64,000 nt of DNA from positions 1,488,001 to 1,552,000 of the forward strand of contig NZ_JARBWD010000001.1 of NCBI RefSeq assembly GCF_030140925.1, given 5' to 3'. Made by a program: the position numbers and the translations under genes. A model generated the notes under the pieces. The model did no database searches. It was not told where the DNA came from and worked only from the letters and a program-made list of their open reading frames with translations. Source of the stretch: Parerythrobacter aestuarii (GTDB lineage: Bacteria > Pseudomonadota > Alphaproteobacteria > Sphingomonadales > Sphingomonadaceae). Positions 16,996 through 24,856 of the stretch are shown here, piece after piece. Every line of letters starts with the position of its first letter. Position 1 is the first letter of the stretch.

Positions 16996-18209
16996 CCCTG
17001 GGCTGCAGAGCTCGCACTATCAACACGGTTTTCTCTGGGCAAACGATCCAGGGCTGCCAGGGTACAGTCTACAACCCGGTCATCCAGCAAGATGCTGTGA
17101 TGGAAAACCAAGAGCTGATCGAAGATCTTCGAGGCGTTGGGTGCGGCGCGTTCAATCGTCGACAATGCCATCATCGGACAATCTTGCGTAGGCTCGTCAG
17201 TCTCATGGATCGGAAATTTGAGAATTTTCTCAAGCAGTGGGCCCATGCGCGCAGCCGGCGATGGACCGAAAACGCTTGGCGAGAGCGAGAAGGCGAACTC
17301 GTGGAAAGCGCGGGTGGTTGTCCCTTCGGAAGTCTGGAGGGGATCGACGCCGTCCAGTTTGGATAATTCCTCTGACAGGCGAAGTGCATTCTTTCTGCGT
17401 CGCCTGCTCTCTTCTTCGAACCGCTCCAGCTGTACAGGTACCAAAGCTGCTGCGAATTCGCTCATGCAGGCGTTGCCCCCCATCACATCTTGCTGTGGAG
17501 CGTAGGAACGGCCAGTTCCTCCTTCTCTCAAGTAACCGTCCGTTCGCAGTGCGTGCAACCGGCGGTAGTAGGTTTCATCTGCCGTAATAACGCAACCGCC
17601 TTCTCCAACGGCAATCATTTTCTCCTGATTGAGACTGAAGCAGGCCATGGCTCCAAAGGTGCCGACCGGGCGACCGTCAAAGGCTGCGCCATGCGCCTGA
17701 GCGCAATCTTCGATCAAGGTCAGACCATGACGCTCGCACAAGGGGACAAGCGCCGAAAGGTTCGCGAGCGCGCAATGGAGATGCACTGCAACTACAGCTA
17801 TCACATCAGGCCCGATCAATGATTCCACTGCAACCGGGTCGATGCAGCTCGTCAACGGATCGACATCGGCGAATACCGGCGTAGCGCCCGCACGCTTCAC
17901 CGCAGCAGCGGTGGCGAACCACCCAAGAGCTGGAACGATCACCTTTGCTCCGGGTGGAGGCTTCAATGCACGAACAGCAAGTTCGACGGCGGTTGTACCC
18001 GACGAGACCATCAATGCGTACGGGCTCCCGGCAAACGAGGCGAATGCCTTTTCAGCAATCTCCGTGCGCGAAAGATCGGCGCCAGGCGAACGGATGGTCC
18101 AAGTCGTGCTGTGCAGAATCTCCTCGAACGAATGCAAGACGGCATTGATGTCGGTCCGTGGCCAAACGGGCCACGGCTTGCCTTTCAGGACAGTCTCAAT
18201 GTCAAGCAT
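16992..18209 (-). CDS. DegT/DnrJ aminotransferase, probable second cyclitol aminotransferase (KanS2-like)
   Basis: 405 residues, same fold as the neighbour but clearly divergent. Seen: MVSSGTTAVELAVRAL, VIVPALGWFATAAAV, IEDCAQAHG and FSLNQEKMIAVGEGG with Lys197. In kanamycin-like clusters a second DegT enzyme converts amino-dideoxy-scyllo-inosose to 2-deoxystreptamine; that is the likely role. GAGGG lies upstream of the ATG at 18209. The order in this run (SDR, A1408 methyltransferase, deacetylase, class III aminotransferase, small peptide, two DegT enzymes) puts most cyclitol and 6' chemistry on one transcript. Which of the two DegT proteins does which step is not proven by sequence. Confidence 0.85.
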   Translation of the reverse strand: MLDIETVLKGKPWPVWPRTDINAVLHSFEEILHSTTWTIRSPGADLSRTEIAEKAFASFAGSPYALMVSSGTTAVELAVRALKPPPGAKVIVPALGWFATAAAVKRAGATPVFADVDPLTSCIDPVAVESLIGPDVIAVVAVHLHCALANLSALVPLCERHGLTLIEDCAQAHGAAFDGRPVGTFGAMACFSLNQEKMIAVGEGGCVITADETYYRRLHALRTDGYLREGGTGRSYAPQQDVMGGNACMSEFAAALVPVQLERFEEESRRRRKNALRLSEELSKLDGVDPLQTSEGTTTRAFHEFAFSLSPSVFGPSPAARMGPLLEKILKFPIHETDEPTQDCPMMALSTIERAAPNASKIFDQLLVFHHSILLDDRVVDCTLAALDRLPRENRVDSASSAAQG

Positions 18210-18218
18210 CGAAGGCCC

Positions 18219-18317
18219 TCAATATGCTAGCCGCATTCTCTCCAGCGGATTGAACGCGTTCATAATTTCGAAGAGGGCGGCTAGTGTGCTGACACGGACC
18301 GGAACCCTGTTGCTCAT
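18219..18317 (-). CDS. Possible 32-residue small protein
   Basis: A short frame from ATG at 18317 to TGA at 18219, ending nine bases before the start of the second DegT gene. It reads as an alanine/leucine/methionine-rich, probably helical peptide ending in NPLERMRLAY. No convincing ribosome site and no known family. It may be a chance frame in the 187-base gap, or a leader that couples translation of the aminotransferase. Confidence 0.22.
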   Translation of the reverse strand: MSNRVPVRVSTLAALFEIMNAFNPLERMRLAY

Positions 18318-18396
18318 CTCATCATTACCCAGGCCTGCAAGAACGATTAGCTTTCGGAAGCGATGTCTTGCTGACCTCTATTCGCCCTCCCGGGGA

Positions 18397-18651
18397 TCAC
18401 CACGACATAGTGCCCATGTCAGCCATCCAGCCGACTCTTGAGGATTCACGCAATTGTTTGGCAAGGCTGTTGTCTTGCAACACCACACTAACGGCGGCTT
18501 CCATGGCCACATTGATCGCCCGGATCGAGGGGTCTTCGGACCTCGCGAGCAAGGCCGCCCATTCCGCATCGAGCTTTTCCGGATTGTCACGAATAAACTC
18601 AGCAAGCTCCACTGCGAACTTACTGTTCTCGCGCATTTTGGATTTCTTCAT
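18397..18651 (-). CDS. 84-residue peptide of unknown function; candidate precursor peptide
   Basis: Starts at the ATG at 18651 with a strong ribosome site (AAGGGAGAG) about seven bases upstream, so it is likely translated; the frame is open to 18675 but that start lies before the ribosome site. The protein is basic at the N-terminus, then mostly helical with acidic and alanine-rich stretches, and ends in a glycine/methionine/tryptophan tail, VGWMADMGTMSW. It has tryptophans at 31, 75 and 84 and no cysteine. No domain is recognised. A leader-plus-short-tail layout is what a ribosomal peptide precursor looks like, and the cluster holds several radical SAM genes and a caspase-like protease, but a carrier or scaffold role is equally possible. 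About 120 AT-rich bases separate it from the aminotransferase upstream, so it may have its own promoter. Confidence 0.65.
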   Translation of the reverse strand: MKKSKMRENSKFAVELAEFIRDNPEKLDAEWAALLARSEDPSIRAINVAMEAAVSVVLQDNSLAKQLRESSRVGWMADMGTMSW

Positions 18652-18774
18652 AACCACTCTCCCTTGAGGTAACACGTCTATTGAAAGCTATCACGCACCG
18701 TCGAATTTTCAAGAAAATACAAAACTAACGATCCTTGCGACAGACTAAATCCGTTCTCTTGGGGGAGGGAACGT

Positions 18775-20100
18775 CTATCGGTCATCCTGATGCCAAACGT
18801 GCGGAATTTGATCGATTGGCAGGCGATAATCCACTAAGCCCCCAAATTCATGCAGCGTCCTGTAATTGAGAGCGACATCACTTGGCTTCCCGCTGCTGGC
18901 AATTGCCCTTTCCGGCCGGCGTGTGCGTACGGTCGTTATCGCAGAAGCCATGGTATCCAAGACCTTCTGAATGTTTGCTTGGGTATGAGCTACAGTGATC
19001 ATTTGCGCGTCAAACGGGTGTAGTAGGACGCCTCCCTTCCGGCATTCGGCAACGATGTCTTGCCATAGGTCTTCATCATCGAACAGGATATGGAACAGCC
19101 CAGGATGACGAAAGGCTTCGGCGACGACTCCCTGCTGTTCAAATACGGCGTTGAGGCCATCGACAAGCATGTGTCCGTGAGCAAAAAGTTGATCGTACCG
19201 ACCCGGTGCTCCCAGAACATCCAATGTGGCCAACGCAGCAGCAAACGGCGAGCGATCATGGTGGAACGTCCCGACGAGGTGTGTTTCTTCGCGGCGCGCC
19301 AAGATTTCCTTCCGACCAATGACGGCGGAAAGCGCGTGCCCGTTGGCCAAACCCTTGGCGATCGTCGCCATGTCGGGAATGACATTGCAGGCTGACTGAT
19401 ACCCTCCCAATCCATAACGAAATCCCGAAACAACCTCGTCGAAGATCAGGACGATACCGTGGGCGTCGGCTATCGCGCGCACCTCGAGGATGTAGTCGTC
19501 ATCGAAGAAGTTCGGCTCGGGTGTGATTATGATGCATGCGATGTCGCCGGGATGTTCGGCGATCGTCTGCTCGAGCAAGTTCAGATTATACCGAAAATCT
19601 ATGACGTCTGGGCATTTCTGCCGAAAGCGTGGAAATGGCGTAAGATGCCAATCATGCCACCCATGATAGCCGCTCGTAAGCACGATTGAACGGCCCGTAT
19701 GCAGTCTCGCAAGGCGGATTGCTGCCGTCGTGGCGCAGGAACCCGTTCTGAAGAACAGGGTACGCTCCGCACATGGGAACACAGCACCCAGACGTTCTGC
19801 CAACTCGAGTTGAAGAGGAGACAGCGTTGATGGAAGCAAACCTCCACCTCGGCGCAGTTCATGGCAGACCGCGTCGGTAACCTGTGGATGTCCATATCCC
19901 AACAGTATGGCACCTGAACTTGCGGTCATGTCGATGTATTCTCGCTCATCGACATCATAGACGTAAGCCCCATCTCCGTAATCTATTATGACCGGCAGTG
20001 TGGCTTCGAGATCAGCGCGCATGGAAGCAGTCGTGGCGGTCGCCCGCGCCAAGATTTCTTCTGATTGGGAGGATTTGGAGTATTGGCTAGCGTCGCTCAA
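18775..20100 (-). CDS. Class III PLP aminotransferase, probable 6'-aminotransferase (NeoN/BtrB type)
   Basis: 441 residues, glutamate-1-semialdehyde aminotransferase fold. Seen: FFRTGSCATTAAIRLAR, SGYHGWHDWH, IFDEVVSGFRYG and ATIAKGLANGHALSAVIG with the PLP lysine at Lys249. In neomycin and butirosin clusters such an enzyme aminates 6'-oxo-paromamine to neamine, and the matching GMC dehydrogenase is present at 14051-15628. It begins 30 bases after the deacetylase stop. A true heme-pathway enzyme is unlikely because of the context and the divergent C-terminus (extra 60 or so residues ending in HVWHQDDR). Confidence 0.83.
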   Translation of the reverse strand: MSDASQYSKSSQSEEILARATATTASMRADLEATLPVIIDYGDGAYVYDVDEREYIDMTASSGAILLGYGHPQVTDAVCHELRRGGGLLPSTLSPLQLELAERLGAVFPCAERTLFFRTGSCATTAAIRLARLHTGRSIVLTSGYHGWHDWHLTPFPRFRQKCPDVIDFRYNLNLLEQTIAEHPGDIACIIITPEPNFFDDDYILEVRAIADAHGIVLIFDEVVSGFRYGLGGYQSACNVIPDMATIAKGLANGHALSAVIGRKEILARREETHLVGTFHHDRSPFAAALATLDVLGAPGRYDQLFAHGHMLVDGLNAVFEQQGVVAEAFRHPGLFHILFDDEDLWQDIVAECRKGGVLLHPFDAQMITVAHTQANIQKVLDTMASAITTVRTRRPERAIASSGKPSDVALNYRTLHEFGGLVDYRLPIDQIPHVWHQDDR

Positions 20101-20130
20101 TTTCTTTTTCCCCTGATGAATTCCATCGCG

Positions 20131-20883
20131 CTACTTCCTGACCCAGTATCGCTCCACGGCAAGGCCATTCCCTAGCTTTCTCGCATGATTCTTGACACAC
20201 GAGCGAAGGTTGTTGTCGATCTGGCTCTCGTACACCCCAAGATTGCGGATCTTCTCGTCCAGCGCGGCTTCGATGTCGATATCGAGAGTGCCGGCGATAG
20301 CAAACCGGTCCGGTGTCGCAGACTGCCAATCGTGTTCTGCAGCGTAAGGCAGGTCCTGATAGAAAAGGACTGCCAGACCCGGGACTTGCCTCAATTCGTT
20401 TATGGCATCCGAGACAATCACATGATCGATATGGTTTCCGATCCCGGCTGGCCCGATCACCAGGTCGGGTCGAAACTGCATGACCCGTCCGTGGAGCGAA
20501 GCCTTGATCTGCTCGCGCCATGAAGCTGGATCGTGCGATTGCTCCCGCTCGCCGACATCGTCGTAATTCCTCAGGCTTGTATCCTCGAACGGCAAGACGT
20601 CACAGTCGGCTGCCAGCTGGCGGGCATATTTCATGTCTTCTCGCCTGCGGAGGGCGGTAACCGCCTCGACGTCTTTGACCTGGTTCACGGCATTGTGCGA
20701 GATCCAACGGCTTCGACCAAAGACCGTCAACAGCCCGATAGTGCTGGAACGATGCAGGTTCCATAACAGACCGCCTGCGGACAGGGCGACATCGTCCGGA
20801 TGCGGCGAAACAGCCAATACCCGCAATCCCAATGGGCCGGCAGTTAAACCCAGGACGGACTGCAGGACCTGTTCGTTTGTCAT
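20131..20883 (-). CDS. PIG-L family deacetylase, probable 2'-N-acetylparomamine deacetylase (BtrD/NeoD type)
   Basis: 250 residues from the ATG at 20883; the frame upstream of it overlaps the preceding gene and is not coding. Seen: VLAVSPHPDDVALSAGG with the zinc motif HPDD (residues 28-31), LLTVFGRS, a TALRRREDMKYA segment and the later GNHIDHVIV, which supplies the last zinc histidine. Removes the acetyl group left by the GlcNAc transferase to give paromamine. It starts ten bases after the stop of the A1408 methyltransferase gene, so the two are cotranscribed. Confidence 0.87.
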   Translation of the reverse strand: MTNEQVLQSVLGLTAGPLGLRVLAVSPHPDDVALSAGGLLWNLHRSSTIGLLTVFGRSRWISHNAVNQVKDVEAVTALRRREDMKYARQLAADCDVLPFEDTSLRNYDDVGEREQSHDPASWREQIKASLHGRVMQFRPDLVIGPAGIGNHIDHVIVSDAINELRQVPGLAVLFYQDLPYAAEHDWQSATPDRFAIAGTLDIDIEAALDEKIRNLGVYESQIDNNLRSCVKNHARKLGNGLAVERYWVRK

Positions 20884-20893
20884 ATCGAAGCGC

Positions 20894-21556
20894 TTAGTTC
20901 GCCAGAATCCGGGTCGATAGATGCAGCGACTGGCGATCGGCACCGCGTACCAGTTGGCGGCCCCACTGGCTCTTGAACGGCGGATCACCACTGAAGAGCG
21001 TCCGTTCAGGTCGGGCAAAGCCTGCCTCGACATAGGTTTCGAGCAATGACGGATCGGTGGCCGGATCGGTGCTTTCGGAAAATCCAAGCCGGTCGAGATA
21101 TTCCGGGTCCGTGAAAGTGCTGTAATTCAAGTAGATATCTACCCTGGCTCCCTGCTTTCCGCAGCCCTTTATCCGTTCGAGAAGCGTCTTTTGAGGGATG
21201 GAAACAATCTTCAGCAGCGATCCCCAAGGATAATTGATGGTGATGCGGTCGGCCAGGCCGGCGAATGGCCCCGGCAGCATTTCGGCAGTACCACGGATGA
21301 AGATGGCGTTGGGTACGCCGCCGCGCTTGATGCTGCTTTGGGCGGTACGAGCCGACTTCGCCATATTTTCCTTCACCGGATCGAGACCGATCCAGAGCCA
21401 ATCAGGCTCTTCACGGGCGGCTGCGATGACGAAACGGCCGTCTCCGGTGCCAATATCGAGCGCTACGCCACTGTAGTCCTCTGCCCGTTGGCGGAGCCAA
21501 TCCTCGTCAAGAGAAGAGGATTTTTTTCCAACGACGGTCTCGAAGTCTGCCGGCAT
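20894..21556 (-). CDS. KamB/NpmA-like 16S rRNA (adenine-1408-N1) methyltransferase, aminoglycoside self-resistance
   Basis: 220 residues, the usual KamB/NpmA length. Seen: the opening VVGKKSSSLD, motif I LDIGTGDGRF, LDPVKENM, GGVPNAIFIRGTAEMLP, NYPWGSLLKIV and SQWGRQLVRGADR. The PWGSLL tryptophan (Trp111) and the second tryptophan in SQWGRQL (Trp198) correspond to the pair that holds A1408 in KamB and NpmA. m1A1408 blocks 2-DOS drugs such as kanamycin, neamine and apramycin. The ATG at 21556 has GAGAGA upstream; the long frame back to 21847 is the antisense of the SDR gene region. It sits inside the biosynthetic run, 23 bases after the SDR. This is strong independent evidence that the product binds the ribosomal A-site. 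A generic tRNA methyltransferase is a poorer fit. Confidence 0.86.
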   Translation of the reverse strand: MPADFETVVGKKSSSLDEDWLRQRAEDYSGVALDIGTGDGRFVIAAAREEPDWLWIGLDPVKENMAKSARTAQSSIKRGGVPNAIFIRGTAEMLPGPFAGLADRITINYPWGSLLKIVSIPQKTLLERIKGCGKQGARVDIYLNYSTFTDPEYLDRLGFSESTDPATDPSLLETYVEAGFARPERTLFSGDPPFKSQWGRQLVRGADRQSLHLSTRILAN

Positions 21557-21579
21557 GAAAAATCTCTCGCTTGAATGAG

Positions 21580-22287
21580 TTAGATCGGAGCGGTTTTGAC
21601 GCCGGAGAGCGCGTGATAGATCGATCCCGGTGTCAGTTCCATCCGTTTGCTGATCATGCGCCTGATTGCGCTTGCCACTTCGGCGGGATCGTCCGGTGCG
21701 TCGGGGCCGCCCATATCTGTTCTCATCCAACCTGGATCGACGCCTATCATCCTGATGCCTTCGCGATGGAGGGCTGGCGCTGCATTTACGGTGAATGCCA
21801 ATGCGTAGGCTTTCGCAGCACAATAGTGCGGGTAGGTGCCTTCCCAATGGCGAGGGAAGGCCATGTCCGAAAGGACATTTACTATCAATGATCCAGTCGT
21901 CAGAAATGGGTGTGCCGCGTGGGTTAGCGCCGCCACTGCAAAGCCGTTCACCATGCTGATTTCCACCTGAAGATCATGGTGCAATTGGAGGAATGTGGTT
22001 TCTTCAGTTTCGCTGAAGCACCCGGCATTGTTTATGAGGCATCCGATCCTGGCCCCCTTCGGCAAAGCTCTTGGGAATATCTCAAGGATGTCTTGTGGCC
22101 TGGCCAAATCGGCCTCTGCAACAATGATCTGGCCCGATGCGGTGTCTAAGATAGGCGCGAGTCTGGCGGTACTTCTGCCGATCAGGCAAAGCGGCAAACC
22201 CTCAGCAGCCATTTGCGTTGCAAGCTCGTGACCGAGCCCCCGAGTGGCACCTGTTATTACCGTGAAATCGTTGATCACTTCACCCAT
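21580..22287 (-). CDS. Short-chain dehydrogenase/reductase
   Basis: 235 residues from the ATG at 22287. Seen: TGATRGLGHELA (cofactor loop), LINNAGCFS, the catalytic serine in VNVLSDMAF and Tyr/Lys in YPHYCAAKAYAL, then VDPGWMRTDMGG. A classical SDR, NADP-dependent by the arginine in the loop (inference). First gene of the - strand run that continues through the A1408 methyltransferase to the DegT enzymes. Possible roles: reduction after the AprD4-like step, or reduction or epimerisation of a sugar ketone. A TTG at 22344 is an alternative start. Confidence 0.82.
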   Translation of the reverse strand: MGEVINDFTVITGATRGLGHELATQMAAEGLPLCLIGRSTARLAPILDTASGQIIVAEADLARPQDILEIFPRALPKGARIGCLINNAGCFSETEETTFLQLHHDLQVEISMVNGFAVAALTHAAHPFLTTGSLIVNVLSDMAFPRHWEGTYPHYCAAKAYALAFTVNAAPALHREGIRMIGVDPGWMRTDMGGPDAPDDPAEVASAIRRMISKRMELTPGSIYHALSGVKTAPI

Positions 22288-22416
22288 TGTGCGAAAGGCA
22301 ATCCGTTCCTTTAGCCCAACGGCGCTCAACCACTCGTGCCGCAATTCACACAGTGGGCCGACCGTGCGACTTGGGCCGTACTAGCGCAGGGCCGAGAAAA
22401 GTGTCAATGTTAGGGG

Positions 22417-23421
22417 ATGAGGTCTAGCTTGCGGGATTGCTTGCTGCAAATCTATGATTTGGAAGCGCAAAAGATCGTTCCCGTCAAGGCGCGCTCACTC
22501 GAGCATTCCGCGTATCGGCTCGATACACAAACCGGATCGTTCTTCCTCAAACCGCTGCCAAATTATCGATCGCAGATTGACCTGGAAGGGACGATCAGAT
22601 TCCAGCAGGCGCTGTCTGAGCAAGGCTTACGAGTGGCAAAGTTCGTAGCGACGCGGAATGGCGATGTCTTGGGTGACATGCCGTTTGGCAAGGCGTCGTT
22701 GCAGTCTTGGCTAGAAGGTCGTCAAGGGCGGCCTGCATCGTGCGATGATTGTCGTGCGACACTGCTCGAACTTGATCGGCTTGATATCCTCGTTTCTTCA
22801 CCCACTGCCAGGTTCGACAGTGCATTTGGCCGGAGGCGACCACTCCATCCTTGGCCTGATACGAAAGGAGATTGGAGTCGGCTCTCCAAGCACATTGTGG
22901 ACATTGCCCAGCGCCACTCCGATCATTTGGGAAGGATAGCAGAAAGACTTCAGGACTCCGTAGCGATGCTCTCACATCGGATAGCCTGGCAACGATTGTC
23001 TTGTCGCTTGATCCATGGAGATCCGGGCCCGGGCAATACGATCTTTGAAGATCAGGAGGCTCATCTCATCGATTTCGATGATGCGCGGCTCGGCTATCCT
23101 CTATTTGACCAAGCCCGTGCAGTCGCGGAATACGCTGTCTTGCCGAGTGTCGGACCGAATGAACATTGCGAAGAAATCGAGATGAACTTCGTCGCGGAAA
23201 TGATTGCTCGCGGGTGCGCCTTGAGAAACCCCAAGCCAGCAGAGTTGGAGGCTTGGTCGCCTGCCGTGGGATTGTCGCTCTGCTACGTTCTGATTGCCAT
23301 GACCGATCTCGACTGGGAGATCTACGGACTTTCGGAACCACGACTTGTGGACGATGCAGAGGGGCTCGAGGCGCTTCTTTCACGGATCCTGGCGGCGATC
23401 TCACCGATCGTGTCCGGTTGA
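22417..23421 (+). CDS. Aminoglycoside phosphotransferase/choline kinase-fold enzyme
   Basis: 334 residues. Seen: a lysine in SFFLKPLP (Lys45) for ATP, the Brenner motif LIHGDPGPGNTIF (residues 198-210, catalytic Asp202 and metal Asn207) and LIDFDDARLGYPLFD (DFD at 219-221). This is the APH fold. In aminoglycoside producers such kinases either protect the cell by phosphorylating the drug or make an inactive phosphorylated precursor that is cleaved on export. The ATG at 22417 directly follows AGGGG, leaving little spacing; the stop just upstream rules out an earlier start. It is divergent from the SDR and convergent with the AprD4-like gene. Substrate position unknown. Confidence 0.82.
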   Translation: MRSSLRDCLLQIYDLEAQKIVPVKARSLEHSAYRLDTQTGSFFLKPLPNYRSQIDLEGTIRFQQALSEQGLRVAKFVATRNGDVLGDMPFGKASLQSWLEGRQGRPASCDDCRATLLELDRLDILVSSPTARFDSAFGRRRPLHPWPDTKGDWSRLSKHIVDIAQRHSDHLGRIAERLQDSVAMLSHRIAWQRLSCRLIHGDPGPGNTIFEDQEAHLIDFDDARLGYPLFDQARAVAEYAVLPSVGPNEHCEEIEMNFVAEMIARGCALRNPKPAELEAWSPAVGLSLCYVLIAMTDLDWEIYGLSEPRLVDDAEGLEALLSRILAAISPIVSG

Positions 23422-23480
23422 TCTCTTTCTTGTTCCCTTTTGCATGGGGAGCGGCAGCAGTTCATTCGCTTTACCGCTCG

Positions 23481-24797
23481 TCAGGCCGATCGCATCCAAT
23501 CCCGTGCCTCATCCATGATCTTGTTGACCGGTCTGTTGTTCGAGAGTGCGGAGCGCAATCGGGCTCCCAGAGCTGTTGCGAACTGAAGCTCTTCGAAATC
23601 CAGCCGATCGGTTCGGACATTCACATCATAACCCGTGAGTTGGTCGTGCTTGAAGGCGAGCCAGCCTTTCTCGTTGGCCTCCTTGTAGAATGCTGTCCCG
23701 GGATAGGCCGTGATCGTTGAAAGGTTAAACTCTTCCGGGCGAAGGTCGAGACGGTCAATAAACTCAAGTGTGCCGACAATATTCTCGCGGCCATCGCCGA
23801 CCAACCCGATTACGAAAAGGAACTCAATGTGGATGCCGAGCTCTCTAGCCTGGTCACGGATCGCTACGACCCGGTCGAGATCGAGATTCTTCCTGGTGTT
23901 CCTTTGTTGGCTGCTGGCCTCTCCGCTTTCGATCCCAATTTCGATGCCGCGGCAATTGGCTTTACGCATATGATGCAAAAGCTCGGGCGTCAGGCGATCC
24001 AGCCTGGTTTCGCACCACCAGGGGATCGATAAACCAGCCAACAGCAATTCAGAGCAAAAGTCGCGGGTTCGGTTCATATCCATTGAAAAAACCGGATCGC
24101 GAAAGACAACGCCACCGATACCCAATGATTCGACTTGGGCAAATTCCGCTAGCAATCGATCCAGTGAAACTGCCGAGAACTTGCTGCCTTCAGCTGCTGG
24201 ATAGGGGCAGTAATAACCACAGGGATAAGGGCACCCGTATCCGGCGTTCATGGTGGTGATGGTTTCTGCCTTGGAATCCAATCGCCGTAGTGGTTCGAAC
24301 CGGTACGGTGAATGGTCCAAAAGGCTGCGATCAATTGGTAGCGCTAGATGGGAAGGCTGCGCGCTGCCAAGCAGAAATTCCGCAGCGTCCGCCAGGTTCC
24401 GGGGCGACACCAGCAGATCGGCGCCTGACTTTTCAAGTATGGTCCGGGTAATGTCCGGATCGGTAAGGGAGGTAACGATAATCAAGCGCTCGGCCTGTGT
24501 CCGATGCCGCAGGTTTCGAGCAAACGAGGAGTCTTCGACCAGAGTGGGCAGCGACAGGGTCACCACCAATCCATCTGGCCTTGCCGCCGGGAGCTGAGTT
24601 TCTTGAGCCTGCCAATCGAGTATCAGCGTGTCCTTGCCTGCCGCACGGAGAATGGTCCCTAGTCGGAGCAATTCCAGCGGCGGGAAGAAAATTGTCCCAG
24701 CCTGATCGGGATCGAGGACATCACCGTATCCGCCCGAATACGACCGAACCAAACGAGTGCCGAGAGTACTTGGAGCGTTGACAAGCAAATAGGTCAT
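23481..24797 (-). CDS. AprD4-like radical SAM enzyme with CX3CX3C motif (predicted 3'-dehydratase)
   Basis: 438 residues. Seen: an N-terminal Rossmann-like domain of the cobalamin-binding shape (LLVNAPS, LLRLGTIL, LIIVTS) without an obvious cobalamin histidine motif, then GYGCPYPCGYYCPYP with cysteines 189, 193 and 197 spaced CX3CX3C, and CRGIEIGIESG in the barrel. Known: AprD4 of apramycin synthesis is a radical SAM diol dehydratase with CX3CX3C that acts on paromamine and, with the reductase AprD3, removes the 3'-hydroxyl. This spacing is rare, most relatives being CX3CX2C. Predicted outcome: lividamine or nebramine. Divergent from the CHAT protein by 59 bases. Confidence 0.8.
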   Translation of the reverse strand: MTYLLVNAPSTLGTRLVRSYSGGYGDVLDPDQAGTIFFPPLELLRLGTILRAAGKDTLILDWQAQETQLPAARPDGLVVTLSLPTLVEDSSFARNLRHRTQAERLIIVTSLTDPDITRTILEKSGADLLVSPRNLADAAEFLLGSAQPSHLALPIDRSLLDHSPYRFEPLRRLDSKAETITTMNAGYGCPYPCGYYCPYPAAEGSKFSAVSLDRLLAEFAQVESLGIGGVVFRDPVFSMDMNRTRDFCSELLLAGLSIPWWCETRLDRLTPELLHHMRKANCRGIEIGIESGEASSQQRNTRKNLDLDRVVAIRDQARELGIHIEFLFVIGLVGDGRENIVGTLEFIDRLDLRPEEFNLSTITAYPGTAFYKEANEKGWLAFKHDQLTGYDVNVRTDRLDFEELQFATALGARLRSALSNNRPVNKIMDEARDWMRSA

Positions 24798-24856
24798 AGT
24801 TCTTTCTGAAAAAACCTATCGTCTTGCCTGCGAGAAATACGAGCTAAGAGCGAACT

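Noticed and set aside
20894..21556. tRNA (guanine-N7) methyltransferase TrmB
   Set aside because: General outline is similar, but the VVGKK opening, the PWGSLL motif and the second tryptophan in SQWGRQL are specific to the A1408 rRNA methyltransferases, and the context is a drug cluster.
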